Source: Parus major
Taxonomy: Eukaryota; Chordata; Aves; Passeriformes; Paridae
Length of the DNA stretch: 64,000 bases
Direction: 5' to 3'
Assembly (NCBI RefSeq): GCF_001522545.3
Contig: NC_031779.1
Span: forward strand, 3,086,763 to 3,150,762
Below the pieces are notes generated by a model, which ran no database searches, had not been told where the DNA came from, and worked only from the letters and a program-made list of their open reading frames with translations. Of the stretch, positions 12,925 through 28,300 are shown piece after piece. The position numbers and the translations under genes were made by a program. Position 1 is the first letter of the stretch. Every line of letters begins with the position of its first letter.

Positions 12925-15900
12925 CTGCCTTAGAGAGCTCTCTGGACTTGTTACACTTGTGCACTTCAAAGGTTAAAGATGTTGAAGGTAATCAGTGAGT
13001 GTAAGAAGCTTTAATATTATTTAATATTAATTATTTTAATATTTAATATTATTGCCTATTACTCTACAAACACAACACTCCTGTAGCTCACAAAGCACAT
13101 GGTGACAACTTCCAAAATCAACCAGAAAATGAAAGCACTGTTATTCCAGGAATGACTTTGTCTGCCATCAGGCATAATCCAGAGAAGAAAGGTGGCTTTT
13201 CATTTCTCCATGATAATTTGTATTTTAACCACAAAAACTGGAATCACATCCATTGCTACCGAGTCATTCCTGTTATTAACATTGTCCCAGTGCTATGAGT
13301 GGCAATTCTCTGGAAGATTTTGGGGGTTTGGAGCAAATTCTGATGCAATAACATATAGTATTATCATTTGAAACTCTAAAGGAGTGTTATTTACCTGATA
13401 ATTCGGTATCATCCACAGCTGTTTTGCACTGCCCTTTGCAAAAGCTTAATGGTGTTTAATGTTCAGGCCTTGGCTGAAGACAGCTATTACAAATACCTGT
13501 ACAAATTGGTTAGAACCCATCAGGAAAGGCAAATGCAGCTGCAGAAATGTTGTAGGAAACAACTTTATGACATGATTACCCACATAGACACAGCCCATCA
13601 CTGTAGAGTAAGCCTCTGAATGAAAACTAGTTCTCCAGTATAAAGCATCTACTAATCCAAAAAAAGCTTACTAAATTCCAAAGCTTTAGATTACAGCAGA
13701 CTAAATGTTCCACATACCCATGCCCTTCCCACTAATTTCTACTAACAGTTGTGAGGACACAGCTAAGCTCATCCAGCTGACAGTTACTGGAACTACAGAG
13801 CCACAGTTTTGGTTTGCCTTGCAGATCTTAAATTGGGCAACACTACAGCAATGTGAAATGAAGCAACAGCAATACAATTTAACCCAAAAACATTAGCCCC
13901 AGAACGACTGAGGCATCCCACTTCTCTAATAGGAGAGTTGTGTAGTTGTAAAGAAAGTTCGGTTGTAAAGCAAGTGCAGTTGTAAAGAAAAAATTCCAGG
14001 AATGCAAAATGTTAGTTCCAGTACAGCTGTTCAAATGAGCTCATCTCAGTAGTGGTGAGTAGGGAAAACCAGGATTTTACCTGCAGAACCCTCTGGGTAT
14101 TTGCAGAAGTTACCTGTAAAAAGTTCCATTTTTGAACTGAACAGAAAGCAACATAAGCCTTGCTGCTAATGACATGATCCAGGACTTTGGCAGATATCAT
14201 TAACTTCACACTTATAAGGGGCTAGGAAAAAAAAAAAAAATTGCTATTAGTTAACATTTTCTATAACAATTTTCAATCAGAAAGTGACAGCTGTTCTGTC
14301 AGTGCAACATTAAGTCAGTTCTATGTTTTCTGAAAATTCATTTCAGCATCACAGCTATTGGAAACTAACTGTGCCATTCCACCCAGAAGCAATTATTTTT
14401 GCAGCAAACTCCCTGTACCTGTACTTGTGTCATTATGGAAGCCTGCTCTACCCTTGGCTGCTTCCACTTTGAAAGCTCCAGCATTTCTGACTGGTTCTTT
14501 CCTAATACAAACAGCAGCTGGAAATCACCATGATAAATCCACAGAAGGGGACTGCCAGTTTCCCTGGACACTTGAACATCTTGCATTCCTCATGCATCTA
14601 GGAGCTCTAATACCCTATGCCAAGCATCACAGTACCAGCAAAAACCCCCAGCCAGTTCAGTGGATGGCTCCCTGCCTGCCATAGCCACCCTTTCACAGTG
14701 CATTAACATGCAAATCCACGATATCACATACGCTAATGTCTGCTAAAAACGCTTTTCATCTCGGGACCTCAACTTAATGAACAAATGGAATGCTGCAGCA
14801 TCACTGTGGGGAAAACAATTGCAGAGCACAGAGTGATGAAGGAAGAGCTTGAGTGCTCTGTCAGAATGAATGAATGCAAGTGGATGGCAAAGGAAGGAAT
14901 ATGAAAACCAGTTGTGGTAATTCCTCCCTTCCACCTCAGCCTCAGCAGGACAACCCAAGCAATCGGGGCATGGTCTGTGACCCTTTGGCTCTGTCAGGTC
15001 CCACTGCTTTGGTGAAGCAATCCCAGCCTGTTTTGTTATACCCTGAACTGCTACTCAGCTAAAAGTACCAAACAGCATAAAATGGTACAAACACAGTGGC
15101 TTCAGGGGCCACACATCTGTTCCTTCTACAACCACTGCAAAAACACAGAGGCTGGGTTGGCAGAAGGAAAATTTGCTTTTGGGGAGAAATTGGTGCGCTG
15201 AGAATTTTTTTTGAGTACACATAAGTCATCAACTATCAATTCCACTCTATAGTCCACAGAACTTTTCATCACCTGAAAAGACATTTGCATAGCATAAATA
15301 CAATAAATGTACCTCTAAACAAAATTGATTACATGTATGTATAGAAAAGTTTAGAATTTACAGGGAATCAAATTTGGTTTGGAGTTTTTTTTTAAACCAT
15401 GGACTTCAGCCTGTCCTACAGTGCTTGCAAAGGGCACATAAGATCTTCTTTCCCCCTCCTTCCACACACATCTTCCCATAGCAAGTACCAAAACACATGA
15501 CACTCTACAGTCTGCTAAGCCCTTCAGCTCTAGAAGATGAATTCTGTAGAATTTCTCTAATGCTCCTCTGAAGTGTCTTTATCCCTACTGTTACTTCACC
15601 ACAGATTGCTTTAGCTTTCTTTTAAAAATCCTATCAGATGTTAACGACAACATATTTTCTGTTCCTCTCTTGGTGCTGCCAAAAAGTTTTTGGAGCTCTG
15701 GTTTAAAGAGATCAGACGTGTGGGCCTTGGAGTGGAAAAGGGTTGGCAGTAGGTAATAAACTTTCTCTCTTGACCCAGAAAATAACCCTCTGCTGGGGCT
15801 ATAATTTATTGACACTAAAAGGTTTTATGGCACAAAGTTATAACCAGCTCTTCCCACACAGCTATTCCCACCCACTGCACTCATTAATCAGAAAGCCTTT

Positions 15901-16253
15901 TAAATGTTATCTAGTAGCAAGAATTAAGCAGTTATGTTTTGAACATCATGTCTCTTAGCTTGCTCTTTCATTTCCTCTTTTGCAACGTTATCACATTATG
16001 TTCACTCTTCTTATTTGCTTTTCTTCTTTACAAAGCTCTTTAAACAGCTGCAAAGGGGGAGGGACCACTATGCTCACGAAAATTCCACTTTGCAGAACGC
16101 TTCTGTCAGGTCCTACTGTCTGTCTCTTTCCAGGCATTTCATACCTCCAAGATTCAGGTTTGCTTTTACATCTCTTCCCTGTGCATCCCTGCCAACAGAG
16201 CCTATTGCCAGCTGTCTAAGCTGAAGAACAGTAATCCACATCTTCTTACTGCC

Positions 16254-16308
16254 ATGGGGAAAATGCACACCCTCGTTCTCTTTGTAGTGGGCTCCTTTTG
16301 TCTGAACG
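16254..16308 (+). CDS. CHRNB4: CHRNB4 exon 1 (coding part)
   Basis: It encodes the initiator and hydrophobic signal peptide ([18 protein letters not shown]). The donor is GTAAGT and the phase is 1. CHRNA3 exon 1 has the same 55-nt coding length and phase. Confidence 0.85.
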
Positions 16309-19300
16309 GTAAGTGACCTTTTCTTTTTCATCAGTTTCACAACAGTGAGAGCTTTTGGGGGGTACGAGGTAGGACAGTGACATGAGCTCCGTAACTATCA
16401 CCTTGGGAGGCTGCTGACTTTAAGAGGATGTATAAAATTGGTTATTTCAGTGTTGTTTTGGGTTTGTTTGGTATCAGGACATGCACTCCGATGGATATGG
16501 ACAGGCAGTTAGGTTGAATATAAAATTACATAACTGTAGGAGATGAAAATGATAATGACTAAATAATATCGCTTTAGATGCTCCCAGGATCATCTGTGAT
16601 AGGAAAAGCAGATATTGTGCTGAAGGTGAAAAAATGAACCATGACATGATCCATAAATTGACAGATCTCATCCCTCTACTATTATTTTCTCAAGTTCCTG
16701 TATTTTGCAAAATTTATAATTCCTAATTTTTTTAACTAGAATGGAAACAGTATAGATTAAGTTGTCATACATAAATATATGCTACAAAAAGCATATATTT
16801 ATGCTTTTTATGCAAGAACATTTCCCTCAGTCTGTCAGGATTTCTTGGATATGTTTTAGCCAACACAAACAGCCTGACAGCAGCATGAAATAGTGAATTT
16901 AGCATGGGAGCTTATTCCCATGGAGAGGCTCCACTGAAGTGCTCTCAGAGAAACTGGCTGAAACTGAACCAAGATCAGATCACACACTTCCCATTATTAC
17001 CTATTCATTCCACACTTCTTTTGTTTCTTCCTTCTCTGAAAGGCAACTTCAGAAAACATCTGCTTTGTAACAAAAGGAGAGGAAGGGGCTGCTTTAGATT
17101 TTTTAATTATACACTTCTAAACCCATGAGTATTTTCTTTTTTATTTGCATTAATTGCAGTGCAAAAATGAGAAGTCTTTAAAATACAGTAAATTCACTGC
17201 TACTTCCATTGGAACAATATGCATTCCAAATCAGCATGTGTTCTTCTAGGAGGATATGAAAATCTTTTTTTTTGAGAGTATGTTGAGAAGTAACAACATT
17301 ATGAAGTAATTTCAGAGAAGATAATGGGACTGTTTCATTGCTGCTTCTTACTTGCTCCTTATTAATTACAGATGAGAACTTGGTGTGTCACTAGTGAGAC
17401 AGTAAACTACAAAAATGGTAACACATGCTACAATGTTACTTCCAAACAAATACTATTTCAACATTTATTACAGAAATAGTAATTATTACTGAATTCAGAG
17501 AAACACTAGAAATAATGTCATGTTAAATTTTGAAATGTAGACAGTGATAACAGCAAACTTGCCTGAATCTTTCACTATTGCTTCTTATTCTTTTCTGTGA
17601 AAATCACTCCAACAAATCTGTCATTACAGTGAAATCAAACAGCATAACACAGGATGTCTAGTTATTTCATTTTATGTATTTAAATTAGACAATGTAAAAA
17701 GGAAAGTCTCCACAGCAGAGTGAATGAAGTCCATGGTTTAATTTCTTCTGCTGTGAAATTGGAAGCATCTTGGTGCAATTTTTTTTTTTTTAATGCTCAT
17801 AGTCCCACAGAGAAAACAAACTTACTGAGGAATGCACTGCAAGTTATGTGGCAATTGCTCTCCTTGTCACAGAGCAGACGTGTAGCATGTTCAGTGAAGC
17901 TAAAATAATTTCCCCAGCTCAGGATCCACCCCAATGGGCTTTATTTATTATTGCTTTCAGTACACAAATATACTCCACTCCCAAATTATGATTGCTTGAT
18001 CATTGCTGTTAAAATCATTTGTCTAAAAGCTTCAGTCTACCCTCTGCAACATCTCTGGTGATTACTGCTAATAGGAAAAGAAACATTTTGTGGGGGAAAC
18101 TGCACTTCCATTTCTTCCAACCCTGAGAGAAAAAAGGAGAAGTTTTAGAGGCCTGGCTACTGACACACAATGCACATAAAGATGAAACTGGATGCCTGGT
18201 AATTTTGTTCTCATTAAGTGCCATCTGGTTTACTTATCATTAGTGCAATCTGCTAGATTGTTAATGGAAAGTAGACTATAAAAATTAGACAAGAAACACT
18301 CCTTTTCCCCAGTATTCACAGAGAGATTGGTTTTAACAAGTTTTAAAACACTGCAGGGCTGACATCTAGTGGTGATACAGGCTTCTGAGCGAGGTGACAG
18401 AGTAGCCCCTTTATTTCTGATTACTAAGTTACAAAGGCTGAAATGGAATAGCAATTTTATAAAGGATTATCCCTAATGAAGGAATGCCTTCACTAAGTAA
18501 AGGTAATAATTTCTCAAAGGGATTCATTGAATAAATGTTTTTTTTTTTTATAATTAAAGTCCTGGCTTGCCATGAATCTTCATAGAGTTTATTAACAGTC
18601 AGTACCTGGAAATCTGAGCTGTTCTCATCAGACATGCAGACCCCACAGTACGTTTGGATTTGCAGACCAGATGATTGTGATGCTAAATGCATGTTTCAGA
18701 GTAAAAACTAATTACAAATCCAGAATTAACTTTCTGCAAATATTCTACAGTTCCTACTTCTTACTGTCTCTTTAACAAATACTCTCTATGCTGGAATATT
18801 CACAGACAAGGCAGAAATGCAGTGAAAACATAGTTAACAATTCAAACAAGAACTCACATCTTTGCTAACAGTATTCAGTGACAACTGAATGAAACAAACC
18901 AACTGACAATTTATTTATATTTGAATTACAGCCATGTGCTTACATCACTTACATATGCAAAAGTGGGAATGTCTACTAAAAAATATCTACTACAAAAAAT
19001 TCCCACATAAAACTCCACCAAATAAAATAACCTTAACAAGGATTCTCTCTTGAACTACCACAGGACTTCTAAACTATCCTTTAACCACAAGAAGATTCAT
19101 TCCTAGAACATGGCCCTCTTTTCTTTACAGTATCAAATCTAGCTTTTCCTTGATTGCTATACCCCAAAATCCACCCCAGAATCTAAAGCTTAGAAAGATT
19201 CAGCATAGCTCTAGCTTGATAAGCTTTTGATTAGGCACCTTGCATTGAGAATAAATGTCATATTAAAATATCATGTGGTATAGGGCTTTTATAATGACTT

Positions 19301-22300
19301 GCAGGGAGGTACAAAGCAAGTGTGAATCAAAAAGCAAACTGACCCAACAAACACAGATACATTCATCCAAATTTGTTTTCCCAAATGCCTTGGAAAGTAT
19401 TTGAAAAGTCTGTTCTGAAGAACAATTTTATAGTTAAGTATAGATGAAAAATTTGGGCTACCAGGCCATGCTGGTCTTACAAGAATTAAATCAAGCCTGG
19501 TGTTTACCTCAATCTTTCCACAGAGCTTGTAAAAGTTGTTCTTAGATATGAAATCTCTGTTTGATAATCTTTCCTTTTACCTCACTCCACTTTCTCACTG
19601 GATCAGAAATCAGAAGGTCTTAGGTTATTTTTTTACCCTGAGTTGGATTCAGAAGAATTTCAAGTTTCAATAGAGACTTGTTCAGCCTAGCAGCTTGCAG
19701 CCCAGTTCACAAGGAAATGTGGCACATTATAGACATGCACACAAACTTTGCTTATTTAATCCTGGCTTTTTGGTGTCTGCCTTTCCCCAGATTTCATGGA
19801 TATGCTACAACATAAAAACCCCCAGAAGAAATTAATGTACCACAAATTTAAAACACTTGCATGGTCAATGTCTTTTACTGGGTGGAATTGCTCTGGGAAA
19901 TAATGAAGCAAGTATGCTGTAAGGACACTACCCTCATTTCTGCAAAATCTAGAGGTGAATTAGGTGACCTTTTCTATGGAAGAGTCATTCTCTCAATTGC
20001 ATTGGAACCTGCTTTCACTAACACTGTAATTTCATCAGCATCACAACACAGAACTGCCCAAGACACAGCACAGTGTCTGGCTCAGTTCTGTTGGCAGGAT
20101 TATGAGAACCTTGCTCATCAGTATTGTCAGGTGGTCAACAGTGGTTTGAAAAGTCCACTGGGATGACTTTAAAAAGCACACAAAGAACATGAGAACAGAA
20201 TAAACAACCCTGGGGTTGTGCCAGAAGCTGCTCTGCTCCACAGGGAACGTTCAGGCTTGTTTGACAGTAACCTGTAGATACTATATTTTGTAGTCACTGG
20301 ACTTCAGCTTTGGTAATCAAAGATTTACAATATTTGTGCTAGTCCACAAATCATGTTCTACTTCCACATAAAATAAGCCTAACACACTGCATTGAGTTTT
20401 CAAATTTTGAAACAGAAACATCACTAGCTACCAGAGAGTCCCCACTCATTAAAAAATCTTTTATGCCTCCTACAGTTGGTTTTCTCTAAATCAGAATCTT
20501 TAAATTTGTATGTCTACCTGCAACTCTGTCACCTACAGCACTAGAGAGAAGTCACAGCTGGACCCCTCCCCTTGGATCATAGAATAATTCTTCCCCTGCT
20601 ATTTAGAGGGTGGTTGTCTCCCAATTTCTATTTCTGAGTGAAATCCTAAAAGTATCTACCAATTTCAGCTTCACATTTTATTGCAAAAAACCCCAAAAGG
20701 GTTCTGATTGATCTACTTTGATCTGTGCTCTGCAAAAGACAGTCAACTTCAGCAGAACAGATATCAATGCAAGCACATATCCTCCTGTTCACATAAACCT
20801 ACAGTCTTTAGAAAATCAAAAGCTGTCATTATTTCCCAAAGATGATCTGATGCATAGGTATTCTGTGACCCCCTACATCATGTCACTTTAGTCTCCCTCC
20901 TATAATCCTGTTTTGTGATGCTTTACAGGAAGCATGGCAGCAGATGCTGAAGAAAAATTAATGAACCACCTACTGAGTCCTGACAGATACAATAAGTTAA
21001 TTCGGCCAGCTGTCAACTCCTCCCAGCTGGTATCCATAGAGCTGCAGGTTTCCTTGGCACAGCTTATCAGTGTGGTAAGTTCAAATTAGGCTGTGCCTTT
21101 ACATTCAATACCACCTGCACAGCAGTCTAAGTAATAGTTATACTGGTACTGCTACATCTCTGCTCTTTCCTCATTTGTGTAACACTAATAGGCAGAGTCC
21201 ATACATGTAATTAACTGGTTTTCACAATGGACCTACAATGGGGAAATCAGTTTATGCCTAGGCATTGAAGGACTGGGGCCAGATCTTCATCCAATAGAAT
21301 TCCATCTAGCTAAAATTCAAAATCATTCCACCAATTTCAGTACAGTTACTGTAAGTTACCCCAGGTCAGGACCCATCCTGGACTGTGCACACCAGCAATG
21401 TGCACACCATCCACCATCAGTGGAATGCTAATCCATCTTCTACTGAAGTGGTTCAGTGGCCTGAAAACAAGTGACAAAGCCACATCCAAACCACGTGACA
21501 TACCAGGAATACCAATAAAGAACACTGGAATGTTGAAAAGAAAACCACAAATAATTCTGGCTGGAATAGCTTAACATGGTTAATCCAATCTTCATGTTCG
21601 ATAAAAACTACTTCAGTGGGTCTAAAAGACATTTTCACCCACAAGGTTAGTATGTGTTTGACAGTTATTCCAAGGTATAAAAACATAATTACTAAGAGAT
21701 GCTAACATTAATTAGTGGGAAGGAGAGCCAGCATGTAAGTGGGAATAATTTCCTGAACTGGGGCTTTCAGCTCTGCTGCTCTCTCCCTGGATGTCAAAGA
21801 AGATACAGATGACTGCCTCACTATCAGAATTTGTATAAGGGCTAGTGACTGGACTACTGCAAACTTTTAGAGACATAAATTTATGTCCTGAAATTCAATT
21901 GGAAATGAGAGAGACTCTGTTGGAACAAAAGGGAAACTGTACAAACAGCTGAAGTTTCACATACAAATGTAGACTGTATATTGTATATAGATAGACATAG
22001 ATGTATATATGTATACACACAGGATTCAATGCCATGTATAGCAGATGATTCTAGTTAAGTGTTCTCTCTCTCCTGGGGAACTCCATCTGGACACAGACAT
22101 GCCTCTGTACATCCTGCACTACCACCATGAACACAGTGTCCCTCCAGACTGCAGATTCTGGGCATAAAAAGGGAGGTGTCTTCCTCCAGAGGCCTCAGAG
22201 GTGATCAACAACCTAAACAAGTGGATGAATGGGCAAGGATCAAGACTAGCACAGTTCTGTCCCTATCCCTCTATAGTCTCACTCTTCAAGAAGAACAAAA

Positions 22301-25300
22301 TTAGGCATCTTTTAGGCTCCAACAATCTCAAGCATCTTCAGGATCAGAGAATTAACTCATTTTCTTGCAGAAATCCTCCTGACAGATCTTCTACAGGGAG
22401 GTTTCTCTTCTGGACTGCTGTCCAGAGACAGCAGTTCATGAAGCAGAGCCTGCCAGCTGAGAGATTACATGGCAAACTTTACACCAACCTCACACAACCT
22501 CATGTAGGCCTCCCCAATGGTCAAATGTCCTTTCTGTTTCAAATCAAAGGTGGAGAAGGGGGGTGGGGGAGGAAAACAGCAAGGTGGTGGTCATTGTTTC
22601 CAAATAACTACACTGACTCCTGCCATAACTATTGTTGTTAAAAGGCATTTGGAATTCTGTATTTATGGGGTTGCTATTTATCATCAGTATGTGCACAAGC
22701 CTGGCCATCTTACCTCAGAGAAACATCTGTCTTGAAATACACTAGATAAAATAATGCTCAAAAATCCACGGAATAAATCTTATTACTGCAATAAAGTGAA
22801 ACATTTTAGAGGCCAGTTTTTGTCTCCATTTTTCCCTGCAGAATGAACGGGAGCAGATCATGACTACGAATGTCTGGCTGAACCAGGTAACAAACCAACA
22901 TAGAAATGGCCCTTGCAAACCACAAATGTGACTGCTTTCACTCCATCACATGATTGTTTTGTTAGTGCTGGTCTGGACACTCCCATCACTACTCTACAAT
23001 TCTTCTCTTAGGAGTGGATTGATTATCGACTGGCTTGGAAACCCTCTGACTATGAAGGAATAAATAAGCTGAGAATACCTGCAAAACACATCTGGTTGCC
23101 AGATATTGTGCTTTACAATAAGTAAGTAAAACTGGTGTAGTTTATGCAAACAATGAATAAAATTTTAATCAAGGAACAAACATCACAAACAACAAAGTAG
23201 GTCTGGTAAAATTTTAAAACTGAATTTTGTCACTTTTAGATAGTAGCAAGTGTATCTGTCTGGGCTACTGGCTTAAAGATAATTTTAGTAACATCTGCAC
23301 TCTGCTTAAAGAAATCCCAGCAGAGCTGGAAGATGTCTGCAGCGTGAGCAGTCACAGCAGAGGATCCATGACAAGGCTTACAACTGAGATTCATTTGAAA
23401 ATAGACTGTATGGAAAGAATGAATTGTAGGTATAAATCCAGTTGCAAGAAGACATCTGGAATCCTATCAGACATCTTAGGGTCTAAGATACAGTTTTGTC
23501 TCCTTCTACCACAGACCCCAGGACATAAAGCTGTTACAAAGTTCACACATACCATAACTCCAGGTGTTCATAGTCGTGTAGAAAACCAAATTGTATTCCA
23601 TTTTGATAAAGCAATGAAAAAATCTATTCTGTGAATACATAATAAATCTGTCACCATTTGACCCTGTTGCTTTATAGTTCATAGAAAAATATGATCTTTC
23701 AGTTCCTCTTTCAAAAAAACAGCTAGCTGACAATTTTCTTTTACTTTGGTTTAAGACTCTAGCAAAACCTTGAAGTGGATGATAAATGTTTGAGTTTTTT
23801 TAATAATCAAAATGTCTGCTTTTATAATACTTTGAAAACCAATGAATTCATGAACACATGATGATTTATGAACATATACAGATGGGAAACCCAGGAAGTT
23901 TATATATAACAGAGTTAAGTCCTTGGAATCCTACTACTGGAAACCAGATTTGATGAACACTAAACTAATGTATTAGTCACAAAATAATTCAGCCAGTGGA
24001 TTAGGATGTACTCTGCCTGCTCAAAGCTTATTGTGGTAAATTGTGACTCTGCTCTCTGCTTCTTTTTGCTACTGGCCAAGTGATACCATTTAATAGTTTG
24101 TAGAAATAGAAAGGAATAGTTTCAAAAGGTTTTTTAAATGCACAGGAACAAGCCTCACTGTATTGGATTTCTACATTAGTACAAAGCCTCAATTGAATTT
24201 TATCTTAAGGACAGTTACACGTACTTTCCTGCTGCTGGAGCAGAGTTTCACAGGCATCATTCAGTTCAAGGTGCTCAGGAAAACACAAAGCATGTCCCTA
24301 TGCCCACAGCTCTGTCTGTGACCTGTGCAGAGAGCTCTGAGACTGCAGCCCAGCCTCTTCCCACAACTGAGACAGGGCAGTCAGCACCAGAACTCACATA
24401 TTCCCAGCCCAGGAGTCTGCCCAGCACACGGCATGGCACGACAGCAAAGCTAACTCAGGGAGTACAGATATGTCAGAACTAAGATACAATTAATTTCTAA
24501 AAAAAATAGCTCTTTTATTGGCAATGAACTAACAACCCCTATTAGTGGCTGTAGCCACTCACTCCTGCATCTGGTTGTTTCACTGTCTGCATGAATTAAC
24601 TGCAAAAGTCTCAGCTCGGTGCCAGTACTCATTGCCTCACCCAGGTGAGCCCTTTCCAGAGCCAAACCTAACTGATTCAGATACATATGCCAAGCCTTAG
24701 ATATTTGTAGCATTTCCTTGCTTAGGAAAAAAACCCCATCACCCTTAGCACTGAAATAGCACTATTTTCCATGGTGCCTTGTCAACAAACATGAATACAA
24801 CCTCGGGATACTTAATGGCTTAAACAGCCCTACCTTGTTTGCCCAGACTTTTGGGCAGGAGAAGATACTACTGACAGATAATGATCTTCTCCCTGAGTTA
24901 AAGAAACCATCATAATATAGAAGACTCCTCTGGTGGAAGTTCAGCAGTTGGAAGAGATACAAAGCCAAGATTATTTGTGGGCACTAAGAATGCCATGGCT
25001 TATCTGTTTTGTAATAAGTAAACATTAAATGGAGTGACGCAATAAATTATAACCCATATAATTACATTTCCTCTGCCTCCACTCTCCCTGCATTTCTAAC
25101 TAATGCTGCTCATCCTTATTTTCTTGTAATTCGGGGGTGATGCTTTGTGTTCTTAGCATGGATATGTTCCAGATCAAAGGTACCTCTGTTTTCACATGGC
25201 ATGATCTCATTTTTACTCAGCCTTCAGAGATGCAGGAAGCTTTAATTACTTGAGCAAACATTAACAAAATACATCAATTTCTTTGGATGAAACAGAGGTG

Positions 25301-28300
25301 TGTATTTGGTATTTAATAATAATTTTATAACTTTTTTTTTCTGTAAGTATTGGACCAAAAATCGACTATTTGACTGGGAGAAATGCATACATCGATCTGC
25401 CTATCAAGTTATAGCTCCCAACAGCATAGATTTCAGAATAAATGTATTACTAAACTTTGATTCTTGGAACAACTGGGGTCCACACGACCAAGAATGTCAT
25501 TCCTTTTCTGTTTTGATCTATGTTTTTCCTCCTAGTGCTTTATCACTTTCTCCCCTCTCTCTTCTCCTCCCGTTAGTGCGGATGGCACGTACGAAGTCTC
25601 GCTGTACACAAATGCCATTGTAAAGAACAATGGAAGCATTCGCTGGCTGCCACCAGCCATTTACAAGAGTGCCTGCAAGATTGAGGTGAAGCATTTCCCA
25701 TTTGACCAACAAAACTGCACCCTGAAGTTCCGGTCCTGGACATACGACCACACAGAAATTGATATGGTGCTTAAGACTTCCATGGCAAGCATGGATGACT
25801 TCACCCCAAGTGGAGAGTGGGACATTGTCGCACTCCCAGGAAGAAGAACTGTAAATCCTCTGGACCCCAATTATGTCGATGTGACATACGACTTCATTAT
25901 TAAAAGGAAACCACTTTTTTATACCATCAATCTTATCATTCCCTGTGTGCTAATTACATCCTTAGCCATCCTAGTATTCTACTTGCCTTCAGACTGTGGT
26001 GAAAAAATGACCTTATGCATATCTGTGTTGCTTGCCTTGACTGTGTTCTTGCTGCTGATCTCCAAAATTGTCCCTCCAACATCTCTAGATGTTCCACTGA
26101 TTGGGAAGTATCTCATGTTTACAATGGTGCTGGTGACCTTCTCAATAGTTACCAGTGTCTGTGTGCTCAATGTCCACCACAGATCTCCAAGTACTCACAC
26201 TATGCCCCCCTGGGTAAAGCTGGTTTTCCTTGAAAGACTCCCAGCCTATCTGTTCATGAAGCGTCCAGAAAATAATTCTCCACAGCAAAAGCCATGCAAC
26301 TGCAAAAAGACAAAAGCAGAGAATCCTTGTATGGAGCCATCTGACTTCTACAAGAACTCTACCTATTTTCTGAATACAGCTTCTGCCAAAAGATATGGTA
26401 TGAAAGTTTCTGAGACACTTGACAATGTCAGCAGTCATCGAGATTTTAGGTTAAGAACAGGCACGACATTTTCTCCTGAAGTGCAAGAAGCAATTGATGG
26501 AGTCAGTTTTATAGCAGAGCACATGAAAAGCGATGACAACGACCAGAGTGTAAGTAAAAATGAGAAATCCCTGTCCAAACTTCATCTCCTGTCCTCCTCT
26601 GTAACATCCTGTTCCTCAGAAAGCATATTTGAACTCTCTAGCTATTGTAAAGATTTTAGAGAGATTCTAGATGTTGTAAAGATTTTAGAGAGATTCTAGA
26701 TATAGCTCATTAGAGGAAGTAATTTATGCCATTAATGAGCAGCAATTTGGTAACTGCAAATATTCTGATAAATAACATGGCTATTTATACAAAAAGAGTT
26801 TGCTGACTGCCCAGTAAGTCATGAAACACTCTTAAAAAAGTTTCATTGTCACGTTCAAGTGGTGACTGGCAGAGGAAGAAAACTATATTCAGTTCCAGGT
26901 TAGAAATAGAATATTTTTCACCGTTGTGAATCAGTAAGACTGTGAATAGACCTACGGCCAGGGGAAGTTAACCAGAAACAACATACCTGCAGCTCAGGCA
27001 TTTATTTACCTGAGCACAGCAGGAAAATTCAGCAAAATTGGTAGAAGGCCTCTGCAAACACTCTCTCTGGGCTAAGACACCTGTCTGTATATGGCAGACA
27101 CCATGGGTAGGATTAAAAATCTCAGCAGAGGTTTTTACTTTCATTTGAGTTATTTATATATATACCAGACTCATTCATTTAAGCAGTGCTGCTGCTGCTG
27201 CTGCTGCTCTATTCCCCTGCCCTACTCACAGACCACTAGCTACACAATAGAGCTGATAGAAGCACTCTGTGAGTAATGCTTGGAAAACTCTGGTGGGTCA
27301 CAGGTTTTTTTTTAAACAAGCACCCACAGTTGGGACAAAATCATCCTCATACCTACCATTGTCCTCTCTCTAATCCAGACCCCAGTGAGAACTCCAGGTT
27401 GTCTATTCCTCTTGTGCTTCCCCTCCCTCAGCCAAGCCAATTAAATAAAGTCTGGTTTCTGATCCTGCAGAAATCCCTAGAGGAGCATGCTGCTGAGTAG
27501 CTCATGTTTTCTATTAACTGAAATTACTGTCAATATAAATAAAGAAGTTCAGCTATTAACATTAGACATGAGCTTGTAAACATTGAAACTGACTGAACAG
27601 AAGCTGACTTCAGAGTGCAGGAAAAGGTTTTCTAATAGCTCAGAAATTCTTGCAAGGATGTGTTGCACACTAAAGGATCTACAAAGCTTTTACCTGATAG
27701 TAAGAAAAATTTTCAAGAGCATTTTATATATTGAAAATCTACTTACTGCTTTTCACATAGGGTCCTGTGATATTACATATAATTTTCTATATTCATAACT
27801 TTATTCTCTGCTTCCTTCCATTATCACAGAGGTCTGATAACAGCTGTTCATGTACATTTATATGGTCTGACTGCAGAAGCATTCAATTCCCATTAGCAGC
27901 AGTGGGAATTAAAAGTGTGCACCAAAGGAAAAATATGTAATATTCTAATATTGGACATGATTCAACTGACAAGGATGATAAAGTCACTGATGTGAGGACA
28001 TCCCATGTGTAACTAGAATCAATGAGAGGAAATATTATTCCTGAGATGCAAATGAAGATTGATATATTTCCCCTTTACAATAATAGTCCAATTAGTCACT
28101 TCAGTCTGAGACAGAATCTAAGGCCATGACTCTCACAGACAACACATGCAGGGCAAAAAGGGATTTTAATAAAAGCAACAGTATTAATATGCATTAAGCC
28201 CCATGAATAAGATGACTCCTGATAAGAAAAGAACTCTGAAGCTAACCTTGTTTAACAGCAATAAACACCATCTATTTTTGCCTACTGAGATTAATAGAAT

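Larger units (their letters stand above)
1..16253. other. Intergenic region upstream of CHRNB4, no gene recognised
   Basis: No convincing coding exon was found on either strand. Open frames here are short (the longest are 165 aa at 5886-6383 and 158 aa at 10074-10550), lack recognisable domains, and read as chance frames. In mammals the next gene beyond CHRNB4 is ADAMTS7, but I saw no thrombospondin-repeat or PLAC-like cysteine pattern. The stretch holds a (CAAA)n run at the left edge, a 22-bp tandem duplication near 2.1 kb, a possible LTR near 3 kb, short AT-rich tracts near 13 kb, and homopolymer runs. The last few hundred bases should contain the CHRNB4 promoter and 5' UTR. They are CpG-poor and show no clear TATA box. 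Confidence 0.6.

Noticed and set aside
13011..13055. AT-rich near-palindrome (TTAATATTA repeats)
   Set aside because: The arms are not true inverted complements over a useful length; it is simple AT-rich sequence.
22201..22641. 146-aa ORF within CHRNB4 intron 2
   Set aside because: It is intronic with no domain and no sign of retroposition.
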